Notes under the pieces: generated by a model
Told to the model about the DNA's origin: nothing
The model's database searches: none
Seen by the model: only the letters and a program-made list of their open reading frames with translations
Source: a virus
Virus record (IMG/VR): IMGVR_UViG_3300032304_001914
Location: 1-44,414 of that record
Length of the DNA stretch: 44,414 bases
Direction: 5' to 3' (one strand)
Program-made: the position numbers and the translations under genes
Part shown: in pieces, positions 19,021 to 27,994 of the stretch
Layout: each line of letters starts with the position of its first letter
Numbering within the stretch: the stretch's first letter is position 1

Positions 19021-19614
19021 TTATTTTTTATTTTTTTTCAAATGTCTCTTACATTTATTACAAAATTTACCAGTTTCATATTCATCATTGTTAATTGCCA
19101 TAATACAAGACAAATTATCACAATGACCCAAACCTAAAGTGTGTCCAATTTCGTGAATCAAAGTTTCTTTCAACCATTCTTTTTCACCTCTAACAATAAT
19201 TGTTGTACCATCAGTTAATCCTTTAACTTCATTATTATGCCATAATCTTTTATCTACGATGAATATAGTATTTCTATAACTATTTAATTCGTTCATAGCT
19301 TCTTCACCATTAATATAATCATTAGTATTCTTAATTTTCATTGTTGGAGTAATCCCAACACCTGAAGCAATTTTACATTTATATCCATAGAAATCTTCAA
19401 CATATTTAACAGCTTCAGTCAAATCACTATTTTCTACATTACCTAAAGGTCTAATGTAATAATCAACATTATTAGTTTTTTTACGTTCAGTTTTATTCTC
19501 ACTCTTACGTATAGACTTAACATCAAAATTTAATTTTGGTTCAGATTTTAAGAAAAAATCAAAAACGTAGTACCCAACGATAACGATAATAATAAATTCA
19601 ATTAATCCTTTCAT
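19021..19614 (-). CDS. Archaemetzincin-like zinc protease, membrane-anchored
   Basis: 197 residues from ATG 19614 (MKGLIEFIIIVIVGYY, a signal anchor); the upstream 12 codons are less likely. The zinc site HEIGHTLGLGHCDNLSCIM at about 154-172 is followed by FCNKCKRHL. This is the M54 signature HExxHxxGxxHC, with C, M and a CxxC. Archaemetzincins are found in archaea and a few bacteria, so a phage copy is unusual. The active domain would lie outside the membrane. A TATCTTTG element is at 19648-19655. Confidence 0.85.
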   Translation of the reverse strand: MKGLIEFIIIVIVGYYVFDFFLKSEPKLNFDVKSIRKSENKTERKKTNNVDYYIRPLGNVENSDLTEAVKYVEDFYGYKCKIASGVGITPTMKIKNTNDYINGEEAMNELNSYRNTIFIVDKRLWHNNEVKGLTDGTTIIVRGEKEWLKETLIHEIGHTLGLGHCDNLSCIMAINNDEYETGKFCNKCKRHLKKNKK

Positions 19615-19814
19615 CTTAGTATTCTTTATATCGGTTAAACAATAGGACAAAGATATTGTCTTCTTTTCTTATTTCATAATTTTATCGTTTAAATTTTTTT
19701 CCATTTGAAAATAAATTTAATCCCCTCCTAAAATAGAGACAGTTTAAAAAAAATAATCACTCAAAACTTTTTTAACTCAAATCAAATTATTATACTTATT
19801 AATAAAATATTATA

Positions 19815-20306
19815 ATGGAAAAGGTATTAGTGTTAAACGCGGACTTCACCCCAATAAACATCACAAGTGTTTATAAGGGATTTACTTTGGTCAACAAGGG
19901 AAAGGCTGAAGTAATAAAAGCAAGTGAGAATCCAATTGTCTCAGGTATGAAGGAATTTGTACGTCCATTGATAATCCGTTTATTAAATTTTGTTAAGTTC
20001 AGAATCAATAAATTAAGAATTAATAGACAAAGAATTTATAAAAGAGACAACAATGAATGTACATATTGTGGTAGTAAGAAAAATCTTACTATTGACCACA
20101 TTATTCCCAAATCAAGAGGAGGACAAAACACTTGGATGAATCTAGTAACTTGTTGTTCAAGTTGTAATAGATTGAAAGGCGATAGAACTCCAGAAGAAGC
20201 CAATATGAAATTAAATACTAAACCTTATGAACCAACAATATTCTCAGAAATATTAAATTCATCTGTTGGTCAAGTTTGGAATGAATTCAAAAACGATATC
20301 TACTAA
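19815..20306 (+). CDS. HNH endonuclease (HNH_5 type)
   Basis: 163 residues. MEKVLVLNADFTPINITSVYKG is the usual N-terminus of a widespread HNH family. The nuclease part has CTYCG, LTIDHIIPKSRGGQNTWMN and CCSSCNRLKGDR (His, Asn and two zinc CxxC pairs). Unlike the other HNH genes it lacks DNA-binding add-ons and a TATTTATA box, so it is probably a resident phage nuclease (repair, packaging or host DNA breakdown) rather than a homing element. Confidence 0.85.
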   Translation: MEKVLVLNADFTPINITSVYKGFTLVNKGKAEVIKASENPIVSGMKEFVRPLIIRLLNFVKFRINKLRINRQRIYKRDNNECTYCGSKKNLTIDHIIPKSRGGQNTWMNLVTCCSSCNRLKGDRTPEEANMKLNTKPYEPTIFSEILNSSVGQVWNEFKNDIY

Positions 20307-20311
20307 AACAC

Positions 20312-20335
20312 AAAAGGACGTTTTCACGTCCTTTT
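20312..20335 (+). terminator. Rho-independent terminator
   Basis: AAAAGGACG/CGTCCTTTT, a 9-bp stem with a 6-nt loop directly after the HNH gene. Confidence 0.8.
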
Positions 20336-20346
20336 GGTAGATGTTG

Positions 20347-20404
20347 GATACCTCCCTTTCTTTTAGTCGAGTTTATCCCATGCAAGTCCTACCTTGCAGG
20401 TATC
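20347..20404. ncRNA. Minimal tRNA-like fold
   Basis: 58 nt closed by GATACCT/AGGTATC with a GCAAG/CTTGC hairpin stacked directly on one end, the geometry of an acceptor plus one arm. Falls between two convergent genes. May serve as a terminator or spacer; kept because similar stem-closed elements recur in the window. Confidence 0.3.
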
Positions 20405-20405
20405 T

Positions 20406-21500
20406 TTAATAAGAATTTTTACGTTTTTTAACGATTCTTAAACTTTCTCTTATAATTGAAGTCAAATTATCTTTTGATTCACCAATATTACCTAAAAAGA
20501 ATGGTGAAGACGCTCTAAGTGATTTTAAAAATTTCATCTTTTTATTTCTTAATGGCATTTTACCAAAATTATCACGAATACAAACTTTAACACTAGGTTT
20601 AATAGTATTAAGAAAATCAGCACTTGGTTTTATTGTACCACCAACATTATTATATTTTTCAATTTCAGCCATATAAGAGTCTATAATTCCTCTACAATCT
20701 TGTTCAGTTGTTGACATATCCTCAAATTTTTTACAAACACGAGTTCCTGGTTTAAAACTTTGAGGGTAATCTATACTTAAATCAATTGCTGCAATTTCTT
20801 GTTCATTATATTCACCTTTAGCACACGGAGTAAACCCTTTATTTTTATAATATTCGTATACACTAGCTTGTTTTTTTGGAATGTCCAACACTGGAGCTGA
20901 AGCTAATGCTGGTTTCCATAACCAAATATTTAATTTTTGATTTTGGATTGTTTCAAAAAATTGTGGAATTCCAGCTACCTTTTCATAAAATCTACCACCT
21001 TTTTTTAAATCTGGGTCGGTATTTAGATTAACTAATTCATAGTTTAGTATATCAGTTCCTTTTACATCACCATATCCTTTGTAACCTAATCCACCATTGG
21101 CTATTGGTGTTAGTAGTACATCATGTAATTCTTGACTTATACCACTTAAATATTTAGGATTAGTTCTTTTTTCCAATTGTTTACATTTATAAGCCACAGT
21201 TCCAACATACTCATAATTAGGTGAAGCTCCACTATACTGATAAGAAAGTGTACGTCCTGGATTTTTTTTTGATTCTTTATTAGTATGGAATACTGATATA
21301 AGAATTCCTGTCGCATCATCTTTCTTCTTTTGTTCTACAGCATCAATACCAAGGTCTGGATCTTTTACATTTGGTGTGAAACCATCTTTGAAACATCCAG
21401 CGGCCGCAGCAGTTTTTAAAAATGAGTCTTCTATTTCTTCCCATTGATTTCTTTGTGACACACTATATAAATCGTCTATTTCTTTTATTAATTTTTTCAT
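20406..21500 (-). CDS. Probable virion protein, unknown
   Basis: 364 residues starting MKKLIKEIDDLYSVSQ. Several Cys, no transmembrane helix. The C-terminus KDNLTSIIRESLRIVKKRK echoes the LIKKVLRES segment found at the N-terminus of the 27994 protein. Last of a minus-strand block (25157 to 20406) whose genes are 2-25 nt apart. Structural role inferred from operon and leader-type neighbours. Confidence 0.6.
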   Translation of the reverse strand: MKKLIKEIDDLYSVSQRNQWEEIEDSFLKTAAAAGCFKDGFTPNVKDPDLGIDAVEQKKKDDATGILISVFHTNKESKKNPGRTLSYQYSGASPNYEYVGTVAYKCKQLEKRTNPKYLSGISQELHDVLLTPIANGGLGYKGYGDVKGTDILNYELVNLNTDPDLKKGGRFYEKVAGIPQFFETIQNQKLNIWLWKPALASAPVLDIPKKQASVYEYYKNKGFTPCAKGEYNEQEIAAIDLSIDYPQSFKPGTRVCKKFEDMSTTEQDCRGIIDSYMAEIEKYNNVGGTIKPSADFLNTIKPSVKVCIRDNFGKMPLRNKKMKFLKSLRASSPFFLGNIGESKDNLTSIIRESLRIVKKRKNSY

Positions 21501-21511
21501 TTTTATTTATT

Positions 21512-22843
21512 TTATAAATTTGATGCAAAGCCTGATTTTGCTGAAGACATTCCACATTTACCTTTTATTAATTTATAAGTATCAAACGTTAGTTCAATAC
21601 CATACCCCTCACTATCCAAGGCATCTAATACTTTTGGTGAAAATTTACCATCATTAGGTAATCCTAAACAAATTTGAACCGTACCAATAATACCTTCATT
21701 TTTACAACCTAAACTCATTGGAAATTCATCACATTCATTATAACTACCATTCCAATTAGAAATTAATTTTTGTTTTTCTGTTTGTGTTACATTAATTGGG
21801 TCATCTGATAAATTAGTATCTTCATCTTCATCATCCCAACCTGGTACATTTTCACAAACTATAGTATGTACATTGCCATTATCAAGTTTTACAACAACCT
21901 CAGAAGATTTTTCATCATAACTCCAAGTTCCCTTATGTTGTTTATTTTCAGTTTCAAATTTTTTATCTAAATAGAAATTACCACCACCATTTTCGTCAAT
22001 AAATTCATTACCTGTTTTTTCTAATAATATATGTGTTCTTGTTCGCATTTTGTCAGCATCATTTGGGGTAACAGCTTTATTTAAACAATCTGGATATCCT
22101 GTATTACCCCCTTTAGTTAAAATTTTCCAAATTTCATAAGCAATCCATCCAGTTGCAGCTAAAGCTAATAATTTCCAAATATTGTTGTAAACAAATCCTA
22201 CAACTACCTTAGCACCATTTACAATACTCCAAGCAGTTGATGCTGCTGTAATTCTTTGATTTCCATTATAATATGAATCCCAATCATAAGAATTTTTTCT
22301 TGATTTACCTTTTGTTGAACCTTTTGTTGCCGCTTTTATATCATCTAAGAATTTACCACCTTGTTTTTTATATCTTTGTACTAATAATATCGCATCATCC
22401 CCACTATAACCTTTAGCAATCATTTTATCAATTACCTTTTTTTCTTTATTACTAGTAAAAAAATCTTTAAAATTTTTACTACTAACCATATCGTCAGCGA
22501 TTTCTTTTCTTACAACATCATCTGATGAATTTTTGAAAATTGTTTTTCTTAATGCTCCAAGGTCTTTAGGAGTATATGAGTTTGATTTAAGTTTAGTAAG
22601 AATTTCTGCAGCATCATTCCCAAATACTTTCATTTCACTTGGAATTGATTTAAATAAAACTTCAAGTTCTTTAACCGCTGTTTTTGATAAAGTTCCAGCT
22701 TCTTTACCAAATAATCTAGTTATCCAACCTCCTCCTTCACTAATTATTTCACTTGATTGATAATTTTCATCAAGTGTTTTATTTGTATCATATTTTGATA
22801 ATAATTGAAATCTTTCTATTTCTTCTTTTAATAACTTATTCAT
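21512..22843 (-). CDS. Probable ejection or tail protein with PG-binding-like domain
   Basis: 443 residues. N-terminus ERFQLLSKYDTNKTLDENY closely parallels the next gene's TQFLMSYNNKMTLNENF, ending in [L]-x-E-N. A hydrophobic helix lies near residues 205-240. The C-terminus NEGIIGTVQICLGLP with NDGKFSPKVLDAL resembles a peptidoglycan-binding repeat. Membrane segment plus wall-binding domain suggests a protein ejected into or across the envelope. Inference from architecture. Confidence 0.6.
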   Translation of the reverse strand: MNKLLKEEIERFQLLSKYDTNKTLDENYQSSEIISEGGGWITRLFGKEAGTLSKTAVKELEVLFKSIPSEMKVFGNDAAEILTKLKSNSYTPKDLGALRKTIFKNSSDDVVRKEIADDMVSSKNFKDFFTSNKEKKVIDKMIAKGYSGDDAILLVQRYKKQGGKFLDDIKAATKGSTKGKSRKNSYDWDSYYNGNQRITAASTAWSIVNGAKVVVGFVYNNIWKLLALAATGWIAYEIWKILTKGGNTGYPDCLNKAVTPNDADKMRTRTHILLEKTGNEFIDENGGGNFYLDKKFETENKQHKGTWSYDEKSSEVVVKLDNGNVHTIVCENVPGWDDEDEDTNLSDDPINVTQTEKQKLISNWNGSYNECDEFPMSLGCKNEGIIGTVQICLGLPNDGKFSPKVLDALDSEGYGIELTFDTYKLIKGKCGMSSAKSGFASNL

Positions 22844-22852
22844 ATTATTTTT

Positions 22853-24091
22853 TTATACTTGATAATCAGCTTCACCTGACATTAAATTTTTATTAAATTC
22901 TTCTTCATCACTATTTTGTGCAATAGTTTGGTTATCATTCCCACCAAATAATGATGAAGCGTATTCCGCCCCTTTTTCTATACCTTGTTCAACACCATAA
23001 ATAGCCCCTAAACCTGCCGTAGTTAAAATTATTGGTTTAGGTTTAAGAAGTCCACCAATAGCTTTTAAAAACTTCTGTAGTACAAAATCAAGAGAACCCA
23101 AAATTCCTTTTATGAATGATTCCCCCATTGGGAAAACTCTAGATAATGAGTCTGCTGCGGATTTCAGTAAAGATGGTGTTTTTGCGGCACTTTGAGCCAT
23201 TTGATTTAATGTATTTCTAGCTGCAGGATTCTTACTCACCAACCCAGTTAATTCACCAATTGTTCTAACACCCGCAAATGTTTCTCTAGCAACACCAGCA
23301 ATACCCCCAGATAATACAAGACCCAAAATATCTATACCTAACATTAAAAATTGTAAATAAATATTCGTTTCTTTTTCTGTGTCACCAGTACTAATTTCAT
23401 ATATATCTAAAGCAACAATTATCGCCCAAATTACTGCTTGTGGTAATTTACCAATACCTGTCGCAACTAATATAATGTCCAAAATCATACCTATGGGATG
23501 ATACATAGCATCTCTAAGTCTACGAGCAACATATAATGGGCCTTGTTTTAATAAATTTAAAACTTCAGTCCATTCACCCCTACTAATATTTCCAATTAAT
23601 TTTTTGGCATTTTCATAAGTTGTTGACGCGAAATCAGAAACTCCTTTTATAGCCTCTTTTCCTTTTTCATAAGTCCAATTACCAAAATCTTTACCCGTTT
23701 CCCAAGCCCATTCACCCCAAGTTCTTTCTGTTAAAAATTGTCTAAACAAAGGTTTTAATGTTGAATAATTTTGTTTAGATTCTAATAATAAATTATTATT
23801 CAATGAATTTAAAACAGATTCTTTAATATTTTGTGGTACATTGTTAGCCACCTCAAAAGAATGTTTTAAGAACATTTTGAATCTATCAAAATTCTCCCAA
23901 ATATTACCAATTTTAGTTTTATTTTTTAAATCATATAATTCATCAAGGAATATAAAATATTTTTCATCTGGTGACAACCAATCAGTAATTACTGGGGTAG
24001 ATGAATCTTCAAGGACTTTAAAATTTTCATTTAAAGTCATTTTATTATTATATGACATCAAAAATTGAGTTCTTTTTATATTAGGATTCAT
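22853..24091 (-). CDS. Probable membrane-active virion protein
   Basis: 412 residues. N-terminal segment ending TLNENF as in the 21512 protein. From about residue 205 on there are several hydrophobic stretches (MILDIILVATGIG, AVIWAIIVALDIY, LQFLMLGIDILGLVLSGG, later IILTTAGLGAIYG). Tail is acidic. TATTTATA lies 10 nt before the ATG. Long amphipathic and hydrophobic regions fit an internal ejection protein that forms a channel; no homologue is recognised. Confidence 0.6.
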   Translation of the reverse strand: MNPNIKRTQFLMSYNNKMTLNENFKVLEDSSTPVITDWLSPDEKYFIFLDELYDLKNKTKIGNIWENFDRFKMFLKHSFEVANNVPQNIKESVLNSLNNNLLLESKQNYSTLKPLFRQFLTERTWGEWAWETGKDFGNWTYEKGKEAIKGVSDFASTTYENAKKLIGNISRGEWTEVLNLLKQGPLYVARRLRDAMYHPIGMILDIILVATGIGKLPQAVIWAIIVALDIYEISTGDTEKETNIYLQFLMLGIDILGLVLSGGIAGVARETFAGVRTIGELTGLVSKNPAARNTLNQMAQSAAKTPSLLKSAADSLSRVFPMGESFIKGILGSLDFVLQKFLKAIGGLLKPKPIILTTAGLGAIYGVEQGIEKGAEYASSLFGGNDNQTIAQNSDEEEFNKNLMSGEADYQV

Positions 24092-24101
24092 TCTTTTTAT
24101 G

Positions 24102-24109
24102 TATAAATA
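24102..24109 (-). promoter_or_regulatory. TATTTATA late-type promoter motif
   Basis: Exact TATTTATA on the minus strand, 10 nt before the ATG at 24091. Overlaps the spacer after the 24116 gene. Confidence 0.55.
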
Positions 24110-24115
24110 TTCTTA

Positions 24116-24367
24116 TTATAATAAAGTGTTACCTTTTCCTCTAGTTAGTTTTACGGTATCTCTCCATTTTGTTAAACCAATTTGATTTGCAGGTCCTCTT
24201 GTTACACCACTTTCCCATTTTGTTACAGTCGGATACTCTGCAGCTTCACCACCTCCACCACCTGCCGCCGGTGCGGCATCTTGTTCCTCAAGTTCACCAT
24301 CAAAATCTTTTTTTGGTGTATATCGTTTCATTAAGTTGATTATTTCATCGATTTCGTAATTTTGCAT
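24116..24367 (-). CDS. Small virion protein candidate with leader and Gly/Ala linker
   Basis: 83 residues. MQNYEIDEIINLMKRY, then DGELEEQ at about 24-29 (L-x-E), then a linker DAAPAAGGGGGEAA and a short basic domain with WESGVTRGP and LTKWRDTVKLTRGKG. The leader, possible cleavage and flexible linker match the processed-protein pattern of this phage. Shares one base with the 24367 gene. Confidence 0.6.
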   Translation of the reverse strand: MQNYEIDEIINLMKRYTPKKDFDGELEEQDAAPAAGGGGGEAAEYPTVTKWESGVTRGPANQIGLTKWRDTVKLTRGKGNTLL

Positions 24368-24660
24368 TATAAGAATTCTGGGTTTGGTAATTTATCCGTA
24401 AATAAAACATAATATTCATTAAGAAATGATAATATTTCATTTTCATCAATAAATAAGTCATCGTCAATATCATCGTAATCATCATTTGAATTAAATTCAT
24501 TCATATCGGCATGAAAATTATATCCAAAATCATCAATTTCAATAAATAGGATTTTTGCTTCCCTATATTCTTCTTCAGTGTCAGAATTAGTTCTAAATGT
24601 AACTTCTAAAACTTCTTCTAGTTTATTAATATGAAATATTATTATTTCTATGATTTCCAT
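24367..24660 (-). CDS. Acidic hypothetical protein
   Basis: 97 residues, very rich in Asp and Glu (NSNDDYDDIDDDLFIDENEI). MEIIEIIIFHINKLEEVLEV start. 2 nt after the 24663 gene, so in the same operon. No family recognised. Such acidic proteins are common as internal or scaffold-like components. Confidence 0.65.
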   Translation of the reverse strand: MEIIEIIIFHINKLEEVLEVTFRTNSDTEEEYREAKILFIEIDDFGYNFHADMNEFNSNDDYDDIDDDLFIDENEILSFLNEYYVLFTDKLPNPEFL

Positions 24661-24662
24661 TT

Positions 24663-25157
24663 TTAATAATTTTTAAATCGTTTAAACATATCCAAAGTTT
24701 TATTAACTTGTTCTTGAATTGGTTCTATCATATCATCATCTACATCACTTAAATCAATGTCATCCTCAAATTCTTCATCTATTTCTATATCAAAATCTAA
24801 TGAGTTATCCATAGTCCCATAATCCAAATCGTCATCACCATCACCAATCATATCCTCACCAGTAAATTCTTCTTCAGTTGGAGTTAGGTAAGTATAATCA
24901 TCTTCTTCCTCGGAAAATAATCCAGTATCCATACCATCATATCTCATTTCATTTATTCTCATATTGGTGTATGATTTAACCTCACCTTTATTATTAACAG
25001 TTATTCCACCTTTATCATTTGCATAATCTTGGACATAAAGTGGTTGTTGATTTATCTGTTGTCCATATGTTGTTACAAATCCATCATAGACTTGTCTGTG
25101 TTGGTCAAGAATGTCATTCCTTTCCGCTTTGTTCATTTTAAAAAAATATGCGTTCAT
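24663..25157 (-). CDS. Acidic hypothetical, probable virion component
   Basis: 164 residues from ATG 25157 (MNAYFFKMNKAERNDIL). The longer upstream frame runs across the divergent promoter region and is rejected. The second half is strongly acidic with EEEFTGEDMIG and many Asp. TATTTATA lies 12 nt before the ATG. First gene of the minus-strand structural block. Confidence 0.6.
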   Translation of the reverse strand: MNAYFFKMNKAERNDILDQHRQVYDGFVTTYGQQINQQPLYVQDYANDKGGITVNNKGEVKSYTNMRINEMRYDGMDTGLFSEEEDDYTYLTPTEEEFTGEDMIGDGDDDLDYGTMDNSLDFDIEIDEEFEDDIDLSDVDDDMIEPIQEQVNKTLDMFKRFKNY

Positions 25158-25169
25158 GTTCTTTTTATT

Positions 25170-25177
25170 TATAAATA
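25170..25177 (-). promoter_or_regulatory. TATTTATA late-type promoter motif
   Basis: Exact on the minus strand, 12 nt before the ATG at 25157, back to back with the plus-strand motif at 25195. Confidence 0.55.
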
Positions 25178-25194
25178 TTATGTATTTATTTAAA

Positions 25195-25202
25195 TATTTA
25201 TT
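25195..25202 (+). promoter_or_regulatory. TATTTATT late-type motif (variant)
   Basis: One-base variant only 3 nt before the ATG at 25206; a leaderless message would result if it is a -10 element. Confidence 0.35.
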
Positions 25203-25205
25203 GTT

Positions 25206-25832
25206 ATGAGAATTATAATTACAGAAAGTCAAAAAAGAATGATAATACTTGAAAACATAGGTGAAGACCTTGGAAGTATTATCAAACAAAATGTTGAGAG
25301 AGTAAAAACATTAGTTTTAGAAGTTCAAAATCAAATTGGAATGAATCTTCAATTTCTTTTAACTTGGGGGGCTGGAATTGGTGGATTTATGGGACCTGTT
25401 GAAGATTTTGTGAGAGGTAAATTCCCAGAATTAACCGATTTACAAGTATTTCTTATTATTCTTGGGGTTTTATCAACACATTTGATTGAAAATAAAGAAC
25501 TTAACAAAAAAATATTAGATAAAATAAAAGAAGGTGGAATTTTAAAACAATTTAAAGTAACCTCAAAAAAAACAAGTGAATTAAAATCAGTTTTTTATGA
25601 CTTTGTTGAAAGTTTGGGTGTCACATTCCATAGAATAACAAATATGTTGAGCTATACCTTTATAATACCAATCATCCCAATGATATATCAAATGGTGACT
25701 GATGGATTAGTGACAAATGGTGATTTAAAAAGTTTGGTAACAAGAGTTATTGCTTTTACTGGTTTAACAATATCAGGTATTCTTTTTAAAGATTTAATTA
25801 CAAAAATGGTTAGAAGATTTAAGGGTGAATAA
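25206..25832 (+). CDS. Membrane protein with phage leader
   Basis: 208 residues. Leader MRIIITESQKRMIILEN with I-L-E at 14-16. Then an amphipathic region and hydrophobic segments near 50-66, 80-95, 145-165 and 180-195. The shared leader suggests delivery to the virion despite the membrane segments, perhaps an ejected protein. Divergent from the 24663 block. No family recognised. Confidence 0.65.
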   Translation: MRIIITESQKRMIILENIGEDLGSIIKQNVERVKTLVLEVQNQIGMNLQFLLTWGAGIGGFMGPVEDFVRGKFPELTDLQVFLIILGVLSTHLIENKELNKKILDKIKEGGILKQFKVTSKKTSELKSVFYDFVESLGVTFHRITNMLSYTFIIPIIPMIYQMVTDGLVTNGDLKSLVTRVIAFTGLTISGILFKDLITKMVRRFKGE

Positions 25833-25886
25833 TTGAATTTATTAAATTATTGATTTATGTTTTAACTAAACAAATATAAATTACAT

Positions 25887-26912
25887 ATGCCAAAATTTGA
25901 TTTTAAAGACATCACTTTAGTCCCAGAAACAATCACAAGTATTAATTCAAGAAGTGAAATTAATATTTTAACAAAAAACTTTACCCTACCCATAATAGTC
26001 AGTCCGATGGATACTGTGGTAGATAATTCAAATTATAAAAAGTTTTTAGATAATAATTTAGTAGTTTGTTTACCGAGAGGGGAATATTCAAGTGATAATA
26101 ATGTTTTCACCTCAATGTCCTTATACGATTTTGAACTAATGGTGTTAATGTATCAGAAATTTGAGAAAGTACCAACATATCAAAAAATTCTTGTTGATAT
26201 CGCAAATGGTCATATGTCAAAATTATATGACTTATGTAAATACTTTATTGAACATATCAAAACAGACCAAGAATTAATGATTGGTAATATTGCTAACCCA
26301 ACAACATATGAGAAATTTGCTGAACTTGGTGTTGATTATATCCGTGTTGGTATTGGTGGTGGTTCAGGATGTCTAACATCAGCAAATACTGGTGTTCATT
26401 ATCCTATGGCATCACTCATTTCAGAATGTTACCAAATTAAAAAGAAAAGAGGTTATAAAACCAATATTGTTGCGGATGGTGGATTTAGAAATTATGATGA
26501 TATAATTAAAGCATTAGCTCTTGGTGCTGATTATATTATGTTAGGTGGTGTGTTAAACAAATGTCTTGAATCTTGTTCCCCAGTTTATTTCAATAAATGG
26601 ATTAAATTAAATGATTCAACATCAACTTATATTTGGAATAACTTACCATATCTTAGAAAATATATGTATAAAAAGTTTAGAGGTATGAGTACAAAAGAAG
26701 TACAAAAAAAATGGGGTAGAGATAAACTAATAACATCCGAAGGTATATCAAAATATAATAAAGTTGAATATACATTGGATAAATGGCTTGAGAATCTACA
26801 AGATTATCTTAAATCAGCAATGTCATATACTAACTCAAAGAATTTAGAAGAATTTAAAGATACTGAATATATATTTATTACGGAGAATGCCTTAAAAAGG
26901 TATTATAAATAA
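25887..26912 (+). CDS. IMP dehydrogenase/GMP reductase family enzyme
   Basis: 341 residues, TIM barrel without CBS domains. IIVSPMDTV near 36-44 (substrate-site SPMDTV), VGIGGGSGCLTSANTGVH near 154-171 with catalytic Cys162, IVADGGFRNYDDIIKALALGAD (phosphate site), then a flap KKFRGMS and a SEGIS segment. The NTGVH stretch is closer to GMP reductase than IMPDH (TR missing). Either would adjust the guanine pool for DNA synthesis. Followed 1 nt later by the zinc-motif gene. Confidence 0.85.
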   Translation: MPKFDFKDITLVPETITSINSRSEINILTKNFTLPIIVSPMDTVVDNSNYKKFLDNNLVVCLPRGEYSSDNNVFTSMSLYDFELMVLMYQKFEKVPTYQKILVDIANGHMSKLYDLCKYFIEHIKTDQELMIGNIANPTTYEKFAELGVDYIRVGIGGGSGCLTSANTGVHYPMASLISECYQIKKKRGYKTNIVADGGFRNYDDIIKALALGADYIMLGGVLNKCLESCSPVYFNKWIKLNDSTSTYIWNNLPYLRKYMYKKFRGMSTKEVQKKWGRDKLITSEGISKYNKVEYTLDKWLENLQDYLKSAMSYTNSKNLEEFKDTEYIFITENALKRYYK

Positions 26913-26913
26913 T

Positions 26914-27735
26914 ATGAATAAGAAAACCTTAATTAAAATTGTTGAAGATGTAGACTATTTTGACAATTACGATTCCCCTCAAGAAATTTATATAAATTTA
27001 AGTGAATATGTTGATCAGAATCTTTTAGATGTTATGACTGGTAAAGACCTAATGTTATTTTGTTTTTTAGTTTATGAACAAAGATTTTCAGTCGATTTAT
27101 CTAAATTATATGACTTTATTAGTAATAACTACTCTGAATTTACTATCGGAGAAATTTTAAATCTTAACCCAAATAAAGAATGTTATGAATGTGATGGTGG
27201 TGGTTCTATTTCTTGCAATAAATGCTATGGTGATGGAGAAGTAGATTGTTCTGATTGTGAAGGTGATGGTAAAGTAGAATGTGATGTCTGTGATGGGGAC
27301 GGTGTAGATAGTGATGGGGATACTTGCTATGAATGTCAAGGTGATGGGAAAATGAATTGTAGTAATTGTTATGGACGAGGTAATGAAACTTGTTCTGATT
27401 GTGATGGTAAAGGTCATTCAGACTGTGATGTATGTGATGGTAGTGGCGAAATTAAAACAGTTAATGAAACTTTAGTTAAACTGACTAGATATCTATCTTA
27501 CGATATTAATTTCACTAAAAAATTTGAAAATATGGAGGAAGATGAAGTTATTTCTCCAGAATTTTATAACCGATTGATGAGTAGAAAAAAGTTTATAGTA
27601 ATTCACGATTTTGATTATCTTTATGAGGACTATGAATACCCAAATTATCAAGAAATGCAAGAAGGTGATGTATTTTTATTCGACAAAAATAGTCAACCTG
27701 AATTAAAACATAGTTTTGGTAAAATTAGTGTATAG
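26914..27735 (+). CDS. DnaJ-type zinc-finger protein with eight CxxCxGxG motifs
   Basis: 273 residues. The central region (about 90-180) has eight CxxCxGxG-like motifs, from CYECDGGG through CDVCDGSG. DnaJ has four, so two zinc modules' worth are tandem here. There is no J domain (no HPD). The N- and C-terminal parts are acidic and unrecognised. Translationally close to the GMP-reductase-like gene. It might assist the phage DnaK or bind protein partners; that is inference. Confidence 0.8.
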   Translation: MNKKTLIKIVEDVDYFDNYDSPQEIYINLSEYVDQNLLDVMTGKDLMLFCFLVYEQRFSVDLSKLYDFISNNYSEFTIGEILNLNPNKECYECDGGGSISCNKCYGDGEVDCSDCEGDGKVECDVCDGDGVDSDGDTCYECQGDGKMNCSNCYGRGNETCSDCDGKGHSDCDVCDGSGEIKTVNETLVKLTRYLSYDINFTKKFENMEEDEVISPEFYNRLMSRKKFIVIHDFDYLYEDYEYPNYQEMQEGDVFLFDKNSQPELKHSFGKISV

Positions 27736-27994
27736 TAATTTTGACTTTCAAATTACTATTTCCTTTAATAACACGATGATAAACACCCTCTGGGATAAAA
27801 TATTTCTCCCCAACAATTAATTTGATGGGGAGTTCATTATCCATTTGTAAATACCAATTATCACTTTCTAAGATTTCAACAAGTCTATTTTCTCTATCTC
27901 TATGCCATTTTAATTCTTCATCATCAACATTTTCATCAAATGTTCTAATTCTAATGTCATCAATTATTTCTTGTTGAAAGGGCAGATTTTCCAT
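27725..27994 (-). CDS. Cupin-like phage protein
   Basis: 89 residues from ATG 27994; the frame opens two codons earlier with TTG. RTFDENVDDEELKWHRDRENR, then LESDNWYLQMDNELPIKL and FIPEGVYHRVIKG: a small cupin fold with HR and YHR metal-site His residues. Its start overlaps the upstream stop (TAATG). Its 3' end overlaps the convergent zinc-motif gene. I associate this sequence with phages; the substrate is unknown. Confidence 0.7.
   Translation of the reverse strand: MENLPFQQEIIDDIRIRTFDENVDDEELKWHRDRENRLVEILESDNWYLQMDNELPIKLIVGEKYFIPEGVYHRVIKGNSNLKVKITIH

Noticed and set aside
24663-25289. Long N-terminal extension of the 24663 gene
   Set aside because: It would cross the divergent promoter motifs and overlap the start of the 25206 gene; ATG 25157 with its motif fits better.
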